A DNA stretch of 33,433 nt, taken from the NCBI GenBank assembly GCA_943787265.1, contig CALSLT010000053.1, positions 1 to 33,433 of the forward strand. The letters are read 5' to 3'. Shown piece by piece: positions 9,372 to 18,079 of the stretch. Numbering within the stretch: the first letter of the stretch is position 1; each line of letters starts with the position of its first letter. The stretch comes from an uncultured Planctomycetaceae bacterium. Lineage in GTDB: Bacteria; Planctomycetota; Planctomycetia; Planctomycetales; Planctomycetaceae. The notes below the pieces were generated by a model. The model was given only the letters and a program-made list of their open reading frames with translations. It made no database searches and had not been told where the DNA came from. A program made the position numbers and the translations under genes.

Positions 9372-10666
9372 TGGACAGGAACGCGGAAGAGAGCCAGGAC
9401 ATTGGAGTCAATGACTTGCGCATGATGGCGAGCGTTCTTCAGCATTCGCTGAAGCCGGAAGATCATCTGGTGGCGATTGGGCTGCTGGAAAGACTCGACG
9501 ACCGCCGACAGATGAATAACGAAGATCGCTGGCGACTCGGGAAACTCTACATTCGAGTTGGCTTTCCGGAACAAGCGGCTCCGCAGTTTCATCAGGCTGC
9601 GAAGAATGGTTTGAATTCCCCAGAGTTTCTGAGCGATTTGATAACGCATCAGATTCGGACAGGTGCGCTGCCCGAAGCTCGCGAACAATTCGAACGACTT
9701 CCGAATGGGTTTCCGGCAGCGGAGCTGGTTCGGTTGCGATGTCGATACCTTGTCGCCGTCGGACAATCTTCTACGGCGATCTCCGAACTGGATGAATTCG
9801 TCAAAGCGGCAACTGAGTCTGACGAACGTGTCGAACGATTATTACTGGCCGCAGAATCCTGCCGCGACGCGTTGCTGAATGACGTTTCGGCTGATCAAGC
9901 AGCTCTTAGCCAGGCGACCGATCGATATCTTCGAATGGCTACTGAGGAAGAACCGAAGCAGGTCGACCAACTTGTCAGCTGGTTGATGGAACGCGGTCGT
10001 GATGTCGAAGCATTTGGTTTGCTCGATCTCACGTGGCAGCAACTTCCTCCCGAGTCTGCGGCAAGACTTTCTCTCGACATGCTTAGTGCCGCTTCGAATC
10101 GAAGTCGACGAGAAATCGTTGAACAGCACCTTGCTGCGAAGAGCCATGAAGAACCAGTGTCGCTCGTTCTGAAACGGCACCTTGCCGACGTGTGGTCGCT
10201 CAGCGGGAAGCACGCCGAAGCGGAAGAGCTCTATCGTGAGATACTTCGCGTTGATAGTCGAAACGTTGCGGCTCTGAATGCGTTGTCATGGAATCTGGCG
10301 ATGCGCGGCAGACTGCTGGACGAAGCGATGACGTATGCGGAGCGGGCAATCGCGGAGGCTGGTCCGGTTTCGCAACTACTCGACACTCGAGGATGCGTAA
10401 AGCTGGCACAGTCGAGACTTCGAGCGGCTACCGAGGACCTGATTTCGGCAGCCGAATTGGACAACTCACCGACAACGTTGCTTCATCTTGCGTTTGTGAG
10501 GTCCGAAACCGGCGAGGCGGAATTAGCAAAGCAAACACTGCTCCATGCGATCGAAACTGGTCTTCGAATTGAGCAGTTGCATCCGCTTGATCGTGATCTG
10601 TACGACCGGTTAAACAGTCAGCTCAAAAACGGCACTGGCGACAAACAGCCGCTTTCTGCGATCTAG
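9299..10666 (+). CDS. VanZ-TPR protein, C-terminal TPR part (same gene, shifted frame)
   Basis: This 455-residue frame, called from GTG 9299, is the continuation of the TPR superhelix of the preceding entry, not an independent gene. The same frame already reads TPR-like protein upstream from about 9200 (ELYVRGGRPDLAEPLFERLL), before any start codon, and no ribosome-binding site precedes 9299. Repeats such as WSLSGKHAEAEELYREIL near the end follow the TPR pattern. Restoring one base, most simply an extra G at CTGGAGAACTC (9195-9205), fuses both halves into one frame. There is no long homopolymer at the break. It could be a real mutation, a sequencing error or, least likely, programmed shifting. 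The region after 10666 turns to a separate gene 113 bp later. Confidence 0.75.
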   Translation: MRRSLAILLAKKRDYRAFQRATALMDRNAEESQDIGVNDLRMMASVLQHSLKPEDHLVAIGLLERLDDRRQMNNEDRWRLGKLYIRVGFPEQAAPQFHQAAKNGLNSPEFLSDLITHQIRTGALPEAREQFERLPNGFPAAELVRLRCRYLVAVGQSSTAISELDEFVKAATESDERVERLLLAAESCRDALLNDVSADQAALSQATDRYLRMATEEEPKQVDQLVSWLMERGRDVEAFGLLDLTWQQLPPESAARLSLDMLSAASNRSRREIVEQHLAAKSHEEPVSLVLKRHLADVWSLSGKHAEAEELYREILRVDSRNVAALNALSWNLAMRGRLLDEAMTYAERAIAEAGPVSQLLDTRGCVKLAQSRLRAATEDLISAAELDNSPTTLLHLAFVRSETGEAELAKQTLLHAIETGLRIEQLHPLDRDLYDRLNSQLKNGTGDKQPLSAI

Positions 10667-10779
10667 TTCGTTCAGATTGAGGCTGAGGCGACGCCGTGAC
10701 GCATGACTCCGGCGGCGAGGCGAGTTAAAGTCGATGCCAGGTTTCCGCGTTCCTTGATTTGCCTCGACGGAGTTTTGCC

Positions 10780-11829
10780 ATGCGCTTGCCGTTTTGCTTT
10801 GTTGCTGTCTTGTCGGTCACTGCTGCCGCTTCTTCGTTTGCCACTGCCGGATCGGACGATGGCCGGTTGGACGTCTACTTTATCGACGTCGAAGGTGGAG
10901 CGGCGACGCTGTTTGTGACGCCTGAAGGTGAATCGCTGCTGATTGATTCTGGCTATCCAGGCTACGACTTCCGGGATCGAGACCGCATCGTCGATGTCGC
11001 AAAGAATCATGCGAAGATCAAGCAGATTGATCACGCTTTGGTGTCACACTGGCACCTCGACCACTACGGAAACCACGCGGCACTGACCGAGAAAATCAAA
11101 ATTGGGACGTTCTGGGATCGAGGAATTCCGGACTCGTTGCAGGAAGATGCAAAGTTCGTTGACCGAATTGTGGCTTACCGTGCCGCATCTCAAAATCAGT
11201 CAAAGTCAGTGAAGGCCGGCGACAGTCTTCCGATCGAGTCGGGCGATACAAAACTTTCGATGAAGGTTGTCACGGCCAGCCGCGAGGTGATTAAGAACTC
11301 GGGAGCGGCAAATCCGTTTGCGAAACTTCACGAGGCCATGCCTGAGGACAAGTCCGACAACGCGGCCAGCGTCAGTCTGCTGACCACATTCGGCGGCTTC
11401 AAGTTCCTCTGCTGCGGAGACCTGACGTGGAACATCGAAGCGAAGCTCGTCACGCCGAACAATCCGCTTGGCAAAGTGGACGTTTTCATGGTGACGCATC
11501 ACGGCCTGCCGAACAGCAATAATCCTGCACTGGTCATGGCGATTGACCCGGTCGTCGCCATCATGTGCAACGGCCCGACAAAGGGCGGGCATGAAAACAC
11601 TCAGCAGACACTGCGGAAGGTCGAGTCGCTGAAGCACCTCTACCAGCTTCATCAGAACGTCAAACTCGCAGCCGATCAGCAGGCTCCTGCAAAGTTTATC
11701 GCCAATGTTGGAAAGCTGGGTGAGTGCGACGGTGTGTTTGTCAAAATGTCTGTCGCGGCTGACGGCTCAAACTACACCGTGCAGATTGGCGCGGATGGCA
11801 AAGCTCGGAAGTACAAGACGCGAAATTGA
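10780..11829 (+). CDS. Secreted metallo-beta-lactamase-fold hydrolase (ComEC/Rec2-like MBL domain)
   Basis: The 349-residue protein is started at ATG 10780, which begins a clear signal peptide (MRLPFCFVAVLSVTAAASSF, likely cut near residue 23). A TTG 21 bases upstream is also open but would spoil the signal. The metal-binding HWHLDH motif (H90, H92, D94, H95) defines the MBL fold. Later motifs LLIDSGYPG, FLCCGDLTWNIEAKL and VTHHGLPNSNNP match the competence ComEC/Rec2-like subfamily. That group includes stand-alone secreted hydrolases, nucleases and phosphodiesterases; the substrate cannot be predicted. It stands 113 bp after the TPR gene and is followed by a hairpin and a convergent gene, so it is probably its own transcription unit. 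Confidence 0.85.
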   Translation: MRLPFCFVAVLSVTAAASSFATAGSDDGRLDVYFIDVEGGAATLFVTPEGESLLIDSGYPGYDFRDRDRIVDVAKNHAKIKQIDHALVSHWHLDHYGNHAALTEKIKIGTFWDRGIPDSLQEDAKFVDRIVAYRAASQNQSKSVKAGDSLPIESGDTKLSMKVVTASREVIKNSGAANPFAKLHEAMPEDKSDNAASVSLLTTFGGFKFLCCGDLTWNIEAKLVTPNNPLGKVDVFMVTHHGLPNSNNPALVMAIDPVVAIMCNGPTKGGHENTQQTLRKVESLKHLYQLHQNVKLAADQQAPAKFIANVGKLGECDGVFVKMSVAADGSNYTVQIGADGKARKYKTRN

Positions 11830-11859
11830 CGATGGTATGCCGGCGCTGCTCTTGTCATT

Positions 11860-11874
11860 CCTACGCTTCGTAGG
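11860..11874. terminator. Small hairpin between convergent genes
   Basis: CCTACG-CTT-CGTAGG is a perfect six-base-pair stem with a three-base loop. It lies between the stops of the MBL gene (11829) and the opposite-strand gene (11895). It has no U-tract, so it may end transcription from both sides only weakly, or be a chance palindrome. Confidence 0.35.
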
Positions 11875-11894
11875 TGAAGTGCTTGGTGCTGGAC

Positions 11895-13068
11895 TTACTT
11901 TTTCAGCGGTCCGGTATAGACGCATTCAAAGTCTCGACCTTTGACACGCTTCAGTGTGGCGAGGTCGTTGTCTTTCCAGCGAGGGTCCGGGGCTCCCGAC
12001 ACGAACCAGTTGCTGCCGTTATCTGCGAGGAGCATTCCGTATTTTTTCAGAGCTCTCAGCACGACTTTAGCGTTCGGCGGGAACTCTGAGATGTCATAGT
12101 CGGCGCGAAGGCGGACTCGCAGGCCCATTGGCGGCAGTGTTGGATCCGTGTGTCGGCTGGCGAAATGACGGGCGGGATGGATGTAGGCTCGCTGAGTTCG
12201 TTCGACGGTAAACCGAAGTGCGTGCCGAATTTCGCCTTCTGTAACTTCGTCGTAGCGGACCAAACCGGGGAATACTGGCAGGCCTGCAGCGTCAGACGAT
12301 GTCCAGCCGTCTGGTCGCAACTTGTCGGAACTGAGATCGAAGATTGCTCCGGAGCCAGCTCGCCATCCGAAAACTGGATCGGGGATCGCCTGAAAGATTT
12401 CGTACAGCAGTTTCTTTTTCGGATCGATCATGATGATGTGTCGATCGCTTTCGTACGGTGCGTCTGGGCCGCCTTCGATTGGGACTCCTTTCGGAATCGG
12501 GTACGGACCGGGGTCGCTCTCGTCGTCGTATTCGAAGTTGACTCTGACTTTTGGCTGATCTGAATCGACCACGACGAAAGGAATGCCAATGGGCGAGCCT
12601 CGCCAGACCGTTCCGAAGTCGGGATGCAGATGGTCGGAGTTCCCGATTGTCCGCAGCCACGTGCTGGACATGCGGTGGACGGGGAGGTCGGAGATGTCCC
12701 GATTCCAGTCGTTGTTGGCGGTGAAAATTTCGACGTTACCGAGGTGAGTTTTCAGGATGGGAACAGTGGAGGCTGGTTTCGATGGTGATTGTTTTTCGCT
12801 CGGATTCGAACGGACCGTTTCCTCATTTGATGGTGCATTGGAGAATGCCGTTTGATCGTCGCGGGATTCTGCCAGGTCCCGGATTCGAGCCCGACGAAGA
12901 AGGGCCGTCGTGGGCGGGTTTGTCAGGTGAAGCTGTGATGGCTCGATCTGTTGATGCGGCACGCGTTGCCGTCGAGGCCGATTTTCCAAATGAGTCAGTA
13001 AGTGTGCCCAGAAAGAACGAGGTTACCGCAACAAGCAGATACAGCGGCGGATGGTTGGATGGCTTCAT
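11895..13068 (-). CDS. Conserved secreted/membrane-anchored protein of unknown function (apparent frame break)
   Basis: The N-terminus, from ATG at 13068, has a signal peptide or anchor (PPLYLLVAVTSFFLGTLTDS) followed by a low-complexity S/T/P/A linker. That frame stops at 12823. The conserved globular part runs in another frame from about 12895 down to 11895, with motifs such as MSSTWLRTIGNSDHLHPDFG, DESDPGPYPIPKG, HIIMIDPKKKLLYEIFQA, HALRFTVERTQRAYIHPARH and KKYGMLLADNGSNWFVSGAP. The length of 1174 bases is one more than a multiple of three, so one base too many (or two too few) lies between 12830 and 12895. The conserved part resembles a widespread bacterial family of extracytoplasmic proteins that I recognise by motif but cannot name. 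Without the frame repair the globular part would lack an export signal. Function is unknown. Confidence 0.65.
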
Positions 13069-13452
13069 GGCGGTTTCTTGTTTGACGGGATCGTTGCTAA
13101 GAGCTTCGTACTCGTTCCTACTTGTTCTGTGGAACCTGTCGCGAATTCACTCTGGGCCGCGTCAACAGGCTGCGTGGCTCCCCGGCTTTCACAGGGGGAC
13201 GGCAGAGAGGTCTTAAAAGATAGCTTTTGAAGTCAGTGCGTCGGGAAGTTCGGGCACGAACATCTGCTTTCCTTTGGTGACTATGTCGCGAGCGAGGGTT
13301 TGTCGCGTGAAAACGACGGTGAATCCCTGCTAAAGTAGGCTCTTCATTCCGGATCCGGTTGCTCGGATTCGTGGGTCGGATATTCTCAACTTTTTGCTGT
13401 TTGCCGGAGCAGGTTTTGCTCGCGGCAGCCATTGCGCCTCGGAGAGTTCTTC
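13069..13452. other. Divergent intergenic region
   Basis: This stretch of about 384 bp lies between two divergently transcribed genes and must hold both promoters. I see no convincing coding frame, repeat or strong -35/-10 pair. GGAGAG at 13441-13446 is the likely ribosome-binding site for the plus-strand gene at 13453. Confidence 0.5.
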
Positions 13453-15261
13453 ATGCCAGTTAAAGTTCGGTGCGAATGCGGAGCGGGGATTTCTGCTCCC
13501 GATGCAGCTCGCGGAAAAGTCATCAAGTGCCGAAAATGTGGCGAGCCCGTCCGAGTTCCCAAAGGCAAGGGTGGGGATGGTCAGAAACCACGCAGGAAGA
13601 AAGCAGCCCGTCCGCGGCCAACGGCCGATGACGATGATTTCTTTTCGGCACTCGACCTGGAGGGCGGAGAAGATGAGGATGCTCGCATCTGCCCGAAGTG
13701 CGCCACGGAAGTCGACGAGGAAGATATCGAGTGCCCGAATTGCGGTGTCGATATCGAGACCGGAGTGCTCAGCCAGAAGCAGAAGAAAAAGCGGAAACGT
13801 AAAGGGCCGGATATTGACCTGTTTCCGAAGGTTGTCTGGTCGGGGCCGAAGGAGTTTCTGAAAAAGAACAAAACACTCGCACTTCGTTTGATTGTGGCCT
13901 TCAGTTTCTTTGCGACTATCTTCTGTGTGTCACTGTTTATGGCGGCGGACTACTGCATTCCGAACGTCCCCATTTGTCTGGAGTGTGATAAAGAATTCAC
14001 GGATGTAGGTACGAATCCGCCGATCTGGGCAACATTTAAGTGTGCCACGTGTGACAAGGACCGTCCCTGGGTGAAGATCCCAGTCATCTTGTTTTGGGGA
14101 TTTTTGACTGCGCTCAGCGGTGGTGCATCGATGGGATGCTTCTGGCACCTGTCCACGCTTGTGGTGCAAGCCACTATGGACGAGCGAGATTCTTTAGACC
14201 GATTCAACTTCGATTTCTTTGTTGGAGTTGCGCTTGGCTACAAAGTTTTGCTATGGCCGTTGGCCGTGATGGGGGTTGTCTGGATGCCAATTGCCGCCGT
14301 TGTTGGACTGCTGGTGGCAACGGGCAGTCTCACTCTCGGAGATAGCGAACTGCAAATACTCGCGATTGTGGGAGGAGTGATCTACCTGATCCCAGTTTGG
14401 GCGTTCCCAGTCGCGATGAGCCACATGTCTGCCAAGTATACTTACCGGGCTTATGTTCCGTATGACGTATTTCGATTTGGCTTCGCCTCAATGAAAGGTG
14501 TGTGCCATTGGTGGATGGTGACCTTTGTTGCGATGTTGCCTGCCATTGCCGTCATCGTTCCTTTGGGGATCTTCTATAAACGGGTCTATACGGAATTTGG
14601 AAACGCCCTGTTGAAATTGGTCGAGCTTTGTGGGATCGCCACAGAGGTCGACGAGCGGGGCTTCATGTTCTCAATGGCCGCGGCAGGGATCGGCATTGTT
14701 CTGCTGATCGTCAGTATTGCGATCGTCGCAGTGCTGCTTGCATTCTCAGCAGTCTTTGTGATGCGGGCGACTGGTTTGTTTTCCTACTACTTTCAACGAG
14801 ATCTTGGTCTCGGAGATCGTCGCGAGGAGAACGTCCCGGCCGGATTCTGGGTACGGTATCTTGCTCTGATGTTCGATATCCTGCTGGTTTCTATTTTTAT
14901 TGGGATCGTCTGGGCTGTGATTTTGGGGATGCACTCAGCCGTCATTTACCTCGAGATGGAAGGCATGGTCAGTACGCTCAATATGGTTGGGCAACTGATT
15001 TCAGGATTGATTCCTGTCGTCTACTTTACATTTACCGAAAGTAGTCCAGGACGAGGAACGCTCGGAATGAATTCTCTGGGCTTGATGATTACCGACATGG
15101 AAGGAAACAGCCCGATCGAGAAAGGCGCAGCATTGACCAGATTGTTCGGCCGACTGACGCTGATCGTCGGTGCCTTTACGATGTCAAAGGATCCGGAGAA
15201 GCAGACGATCCATGACAAGATCTCGAAGACGCGAGTTATCTGGCGAAAGCTCAACGTGTGA
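13453..15261 (+). CDS. Zinc-ribbon and RDD-domain multi-pass membrane protein
   Basis: ATG 13453 is chosen because GGAGAG lies seven bases upstream; a TTG 21 bases earlier would place that site inside the gene. The 602-residue protein starts with a zinc ribbon (CECG...CRKCG, residues ~7-30). A charged linker and a second ribbon (CPKC...CPNC, ~80-105) follow. After the first membrane segment a third cysteine set (CLECDKEF...CATCDKD) lies in a loop. About ten hydrophobic segments follow. The last ~150 residues form an RDD domain: FWVRYLALMFDILLVS, then GRGTLGMNSLGLMITDMEG and QTIHDKISKTRVIWRK. RDD proteins are membrane proteins with proposed transport roles. Zinc-ribbon plus membrane architectures are common in planctomycetes and mostly uncharacterised. 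It is flanked by a divergent gene and a convergent regulator, so it appears monocistronic. Confidence 0.82.
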   Translation: MPVKVRCECGAGISAPDAARGKVIKCRKCGEPVRVPKGKGGDGQKPRRKKAARPRPTADDDDFFSALDLEGGEDEDARICPKCATEVDEEDIECPNCGVDIETGVLSQKQKKKRKRKGPDIDLFPKVVWSGPKEFLKKNKTLALRLIVAFSFFATIFCVSLFMAADYCIPNVPICLECDKEFTDVGTNPPIWATFKCATCDKDRPWVKIPVILFWGFLTALSGGASMGCFWHLSTLVVQATMDERDSLDRFNFDFFVGVALGYKVLLWPLAVMGVVWMPIAAVVGLLVATGSLTLGDSELQILAIVGGVIYLIPVWAFPVAMSHMSAKYTYRAYVPYDVFRFGFASMKGVCHWWMVTFVAMLPAIAVIVPLGIFYKRVYTEFGNALLKLVELCGIATEVDERGFMFSMAAAGIGIVLLIVSIAIVAVLLAFSAVFVMRATGLFSYYFQRDLGLGDRREENVPAGFWVRYLALMFDILLVSIFIGIVWAVILGMHSAVIYLEMEGMVSTLNMVGQLISGLIPVVYFTFTESSPGRGTLGMNSLGLMITDMEGNSPIEKGAALTRLFGRLTLIVGAFTMSKDPEKQTIHDKISKTRVIWRKLNV

Positions 15262-15298
15262 GGTCGCACGCCCGTTCTTTGGTCGCCTGATTCAGCCG

Positions 15299-15315
15299 CT
15301 GAGCACGTTGCTCAG
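15299..15315. terminator. Hairpin between convergent genes
   Basis: CTGAGCA-CGT-TGCTCAG is a perfect seven-base-pair stem with a three-base loop. It lies between the stop of the RDD gene (15261) and the stop of the response regulator (15320). There is no clear U-tract. It is a candidate bidirectional terminator. Confidence 0.45.
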
Positions 15316-15319
15316 TTGA

Positions 15320-16750
15320 CTACAGGCCATACTCTTTGATCTTGCGATACAACGTGCGTTCGCCGATGGCGAGCAGGCGGGCGGCTTCGTGGCGGTTACC
15401 GTTGGTCAGTTCGAGCGTCTTTACAATGTAGTGTCGCTCGATGTCGGCCATCGGTCGTCCGATCAAAGAATCAGCTCCGCCGTCCGACGAAATTCCCAGG
15501 CCACCGGTGCCGATTTCGCTGTCGTCAGAATCGCCGCCGATGGCGGGGATGTCGTCCGGAAGATCGTCGATATCCAGAACGCCGTTGGTGTCCTGGACGA
15601 ACATGCTCTCCATCACGTTTCGAAGCTGACGAATATTCCCTGGCCATTCGCAGGCTGTCAGAGATTGCCTGGCGCCCCGTGTTACCGTCGGTTTGTCTCG
15701 GCCGTAACTTTCGGAAAGGTCGTCGAGAAAGCGATTGATCAGCAGCGGGATGTCCATTCGCCGTTCGCGCATCGGCGGCAACATGATCGACGTTACTTTG
15801 AGTCGGTAATAAAGGTCTTCGCGAAACTTGCCGTCCTTAATTGATTCTTCGAGGTCGGCGTTTGTGGCTGCGACGAGGCGGACGTTGATTTCCAGCTCCT
15901 CGTTCGACCCAACGCGAGAAATCTTTCGGCTCTCGAGAACCCGCAACAGCTTGATCTGAGTATCCACCGGCATCTCGCCGACTTCGTCAAGGAACAAAGT
16001 TCCTCCGTTTGCATATTCGAACTTGCCGATTCGACGATCGACGGCCCCGGTGAAAGAGCCGGGTTCGTGCCCGAAGAGCTCGCTTTCGAGAATACTCTCT
16101 GGCAGCGCGGAGATATTCAGCGGGACGAACGGCTTGTTCTTGCGATCGCTGTTCTGATGAAGGGCCCGGGCGACGAGTTCTTTACCGGTGCCACTTTCTC
16201 CAAGGATCAGTACGGACGCACCTGTCGGAGCGACCTGTCGCAGTCGGTCGATGACACGTTTCATGGCGGGGCTGTTGCCGATGACGCCTTCGAATCCAAA
16301 CCGTTCGTCGAGTCGTCGGGACAGTTCCGCATTTTTCCGCAGTAAGCGAATGCGAGTTGACGCTCGCTCGACGGCCTGACGCAGCTCGCTGATATCGACA
16401 GGTTTCGTCAGGTACATCGATGCGCCGGCCTGTCCTGCGGCCAATGCCGACTGGTAGGAGAAGTGGCCGGTCAGCAGGATAACTTCGGCGTCGGGAAGCT
16501 CTTCTTTGGTCTTCTGGAGTATCCCCAGACCGTCGACATCGTCCATCTTGAGATCGGTGATGACGACATCGAATTCCTGGCTCTCGATCAGTTGTACGCC
16601 GCGTTCGCCGGAATTGGCGATTACGCAGTCGTATCCGACTCGTTCGAGACTCTCGGCGACAGCTTGCGCGTGCGGTTCGTCGTCGTCCACAATTAGCACG
16701 TGGACGGGAACTGCCGGTAGATCGCTGGTGTCCTTTCTGGTGGCTGCCAT
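15320..16750 (-). CDS. NtrC-family sigma-54-dependent response regulator
   Basis: The 476-residue protein starts at ATG 16750; a TTG 48 bases upstream is open but gives an unlikely leader. Three domains are visible. The receiver (residues ~16-130) has the acidic pocket D22-D24, phosphoacceptor D66 in VVITDLKM, T94 and K116. The AAA+ domain has Walker A GESGTGKE (184-191), the sigma-54 contact loop GSFTGA (231-236) and Walker B TLFLDE (251-256). The C-terminal Fis-type helix-turn-helix contains NRHEAARLLAIGERTLYRKI. Such proteins bind enhancer sites and drive RpoN-dependent promoters after phosphorylation. The contact loop has S where GAFTGA is the consensus. No histidine kinase lies beside it, so it is an orphan within this window and its target genes are unknown. 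Confidence 0.95.
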   Translation of the reverse strand: MAATRKDTSDLPAVPVHVLIVDDDEPHAQAVAESLERVGYDCVIANSGERGVQLIESQEFDVVITDLKMDDVDGLGILQKTKEELPDAEVILLTGHFSYQSALAAGQAGASMYLTKPVDISELRQAVERASTRIRLLRKNAELSRRLDERFGFEGVIGNSPAMKRVIDRLRQVAPTGASVLILGESGTGKELVARALHQNSDRKNKPFVPLNISALPESILESELFGHEPGSFTGAVDRRIGKFEYANGGTLFLDEVGEMPVDTQIKLLRVLESRKISRVGSNEELEINVRLVAATNADLEESIKDGKFREDLYYRLKVTSIMLPPMRERRMDIPLLINRFLDDLSESYGRDKPTVTRGARQSLTACEWPGNIRQLRNVMESMFVQDTNGVLDIDDLPDDIPAIGGDSDDSEIGTGGLGISSDGGADSLIGRPMADIERHYIVKTLELTNGNRHEAARLLAIGERTLYRKIKEYGL

Positions 16751-16961
16751 TCGACTTTCAGTTGTCAGTTTTAGTGAGTTATTGGGGTGGGGACGCAAAA
16801 GCGTGCGTCGAGCGTGGAAGATTCAGCCCACGTCGGTAGCATGTTCGGGTATACGACATGGGATTTCCAGACAGTCCACGGCGATTCTCAGGCTGGGAAC
16901 GTTGTTTGTGGACCCGGATTCGAACGGTCCGGCTTGAACGAACTGTAAAGGCAGGGAAACG

Positions 16962-18050
16962 ATGAGCGATTCTATCGTCAATATGTTCAGCGATACTGTC
17001 ACAAAGCCGACTGAGGGGATGCTTCAGGCGATGATGGCGGCCGAAGTCGGCGATGACATGGGGGGCGAAGATCCTACCGTCAATCGTCTGGAACAGATGG
17101 TCGCTGAATTGCTCAATAAAGAAGCGGCCGTTTTTGCGTGTTCCGGGACGCAGTCCAATCAGATGGGGATTCGGTCGCATTGTTTTCCCGGTGATGAGCT
17201 GCTGATCGAAGAGCAGGGGCACATCGCTCGATTTGAAGGCGGAGCTCCGGCAGCCATCAGCGGAATCACGACCCGAACGATCCGCGGGCAATACGGAATG
17301 CTCAAGTTGGAGGATCTGGAAGGCAAGGTCTACGTCGACAATCAGCACCTTGCGACCACTAAGCTGCTTTGCTGCGAAAACACGACGAACGGTGGCGGCG
17401 GGCGTGCCTGGCCGGTCGATCAGCTTCAGCAGGTTTGTGGATGGGCTCACGACGTTGGTTTGAAGACGCATTTGGACGGAGCGAGACTGTTCAACGCGGT
17501 TACGACTTCCAATGTTCATGTCCGCGAAATTTGCGACGGCTTCGACACCATTTCCATCTGCTTTTCGAAAGGGCTTGGATGCCCGATGGGCTCGATACTT
17601 GTCGGGTCTGGTGAGCAGATTCATCGTGCCCGGCGAGTTCGGAAAATGATGGGCGGAGCGTTACGACAGGTTGGGATCATCGCTGGAGGAGCCATTTACG
17701 CTTTGGAAAATCACGTCGAACGTTTGGCCGACGATCACGCGAACGCTCGAACATTCGCCGAGGCGATTTCCAAAATTGACGGTATCAGCGTCGATTTGGA
17801 CGGAGTCGAGTCGAATCTGGTTTTCTTTGATGTGGATGCCGAAGTCGGTGACGCCAGCCAGCTTTCGTCCGCTTTGCGTGAACGAGGAGTTCGAATCGGA
17901 GCGATGGGTCCTCAAACTCTGCGAGCCTGCACGCATCTTGATGTTGATGCGGCTGGTGTTGTTCGAGCGGCGGATGCCGTTGCTGAATGCGTGCAGAGCG
18001 GCATCCAGCAGTTTGCGGCGGCAAAGTTCGGGCCGTTCTTTCGAGCCTGA
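16962..18050 (+). CDS. ltaE: Low-specificity L-threonine aldolase
   Basis: This 362-residue, fold-type I PLP enzyme cleaves L-threonine or L-allo-threonine to glycine and acetaldehyde. Diagnostic motifs are SDTVTKPTEGM (10-20), AEVGDDMGGEDPTVNRLE (27-44), H87 in GHIARFEGGAP (stacks on PLP), HLDGARLFNA (180-189, D182 binds the PLP ring nitrogen) and the Schiff-base lysine K203 in CFSKGLGCPMGS. The length matches the family. A ribbon of purines (AAAGGCAGGGAAACG) precedes the ATG. The C-terminal ~30 residues after the conserved small domain are less conserved. It sits alone between a divergent regulator and a convergent SpoIID gene. Side activity as an L-allo-threonine or phenylserine aldolase is possible, but the family assignment is firm. 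Confidence 0.93.
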   Translation: MSDSIVNMFSDTVTKPTEGMLQAMMAAEVGDDMGGEDPTVNRLEQMVAELLNKEAAVFACSGTQSNQMGIRSHCFPGDELLIEEQGHIARFEGGAPAAISGITTRTIRGQYGMLKLEDLEGKVYVDNQHLATTKLLCCENTTNGGGGRAWPVDQLQQVCGWAHDVGLKTHLDGARLFNAVTTSNVHVREICDGFDTISICFSKGLGCPMGSILVGSGEQIHRARRVRKMMGGALRQVGIIAGGAIYALENHVERLADDHANARTFAEAISKIDGISVDLDGVESNLVFFDVDAEVGDASQLSSALRERGVRIGAMGPQTLRACTHLDVDAAGVVRAADAVAECVQSGIQQFAAAKFGPFFRA

Positions 18051-18079
18051 TACGAAGCGCCGACTGAAGCGGACGGAGC

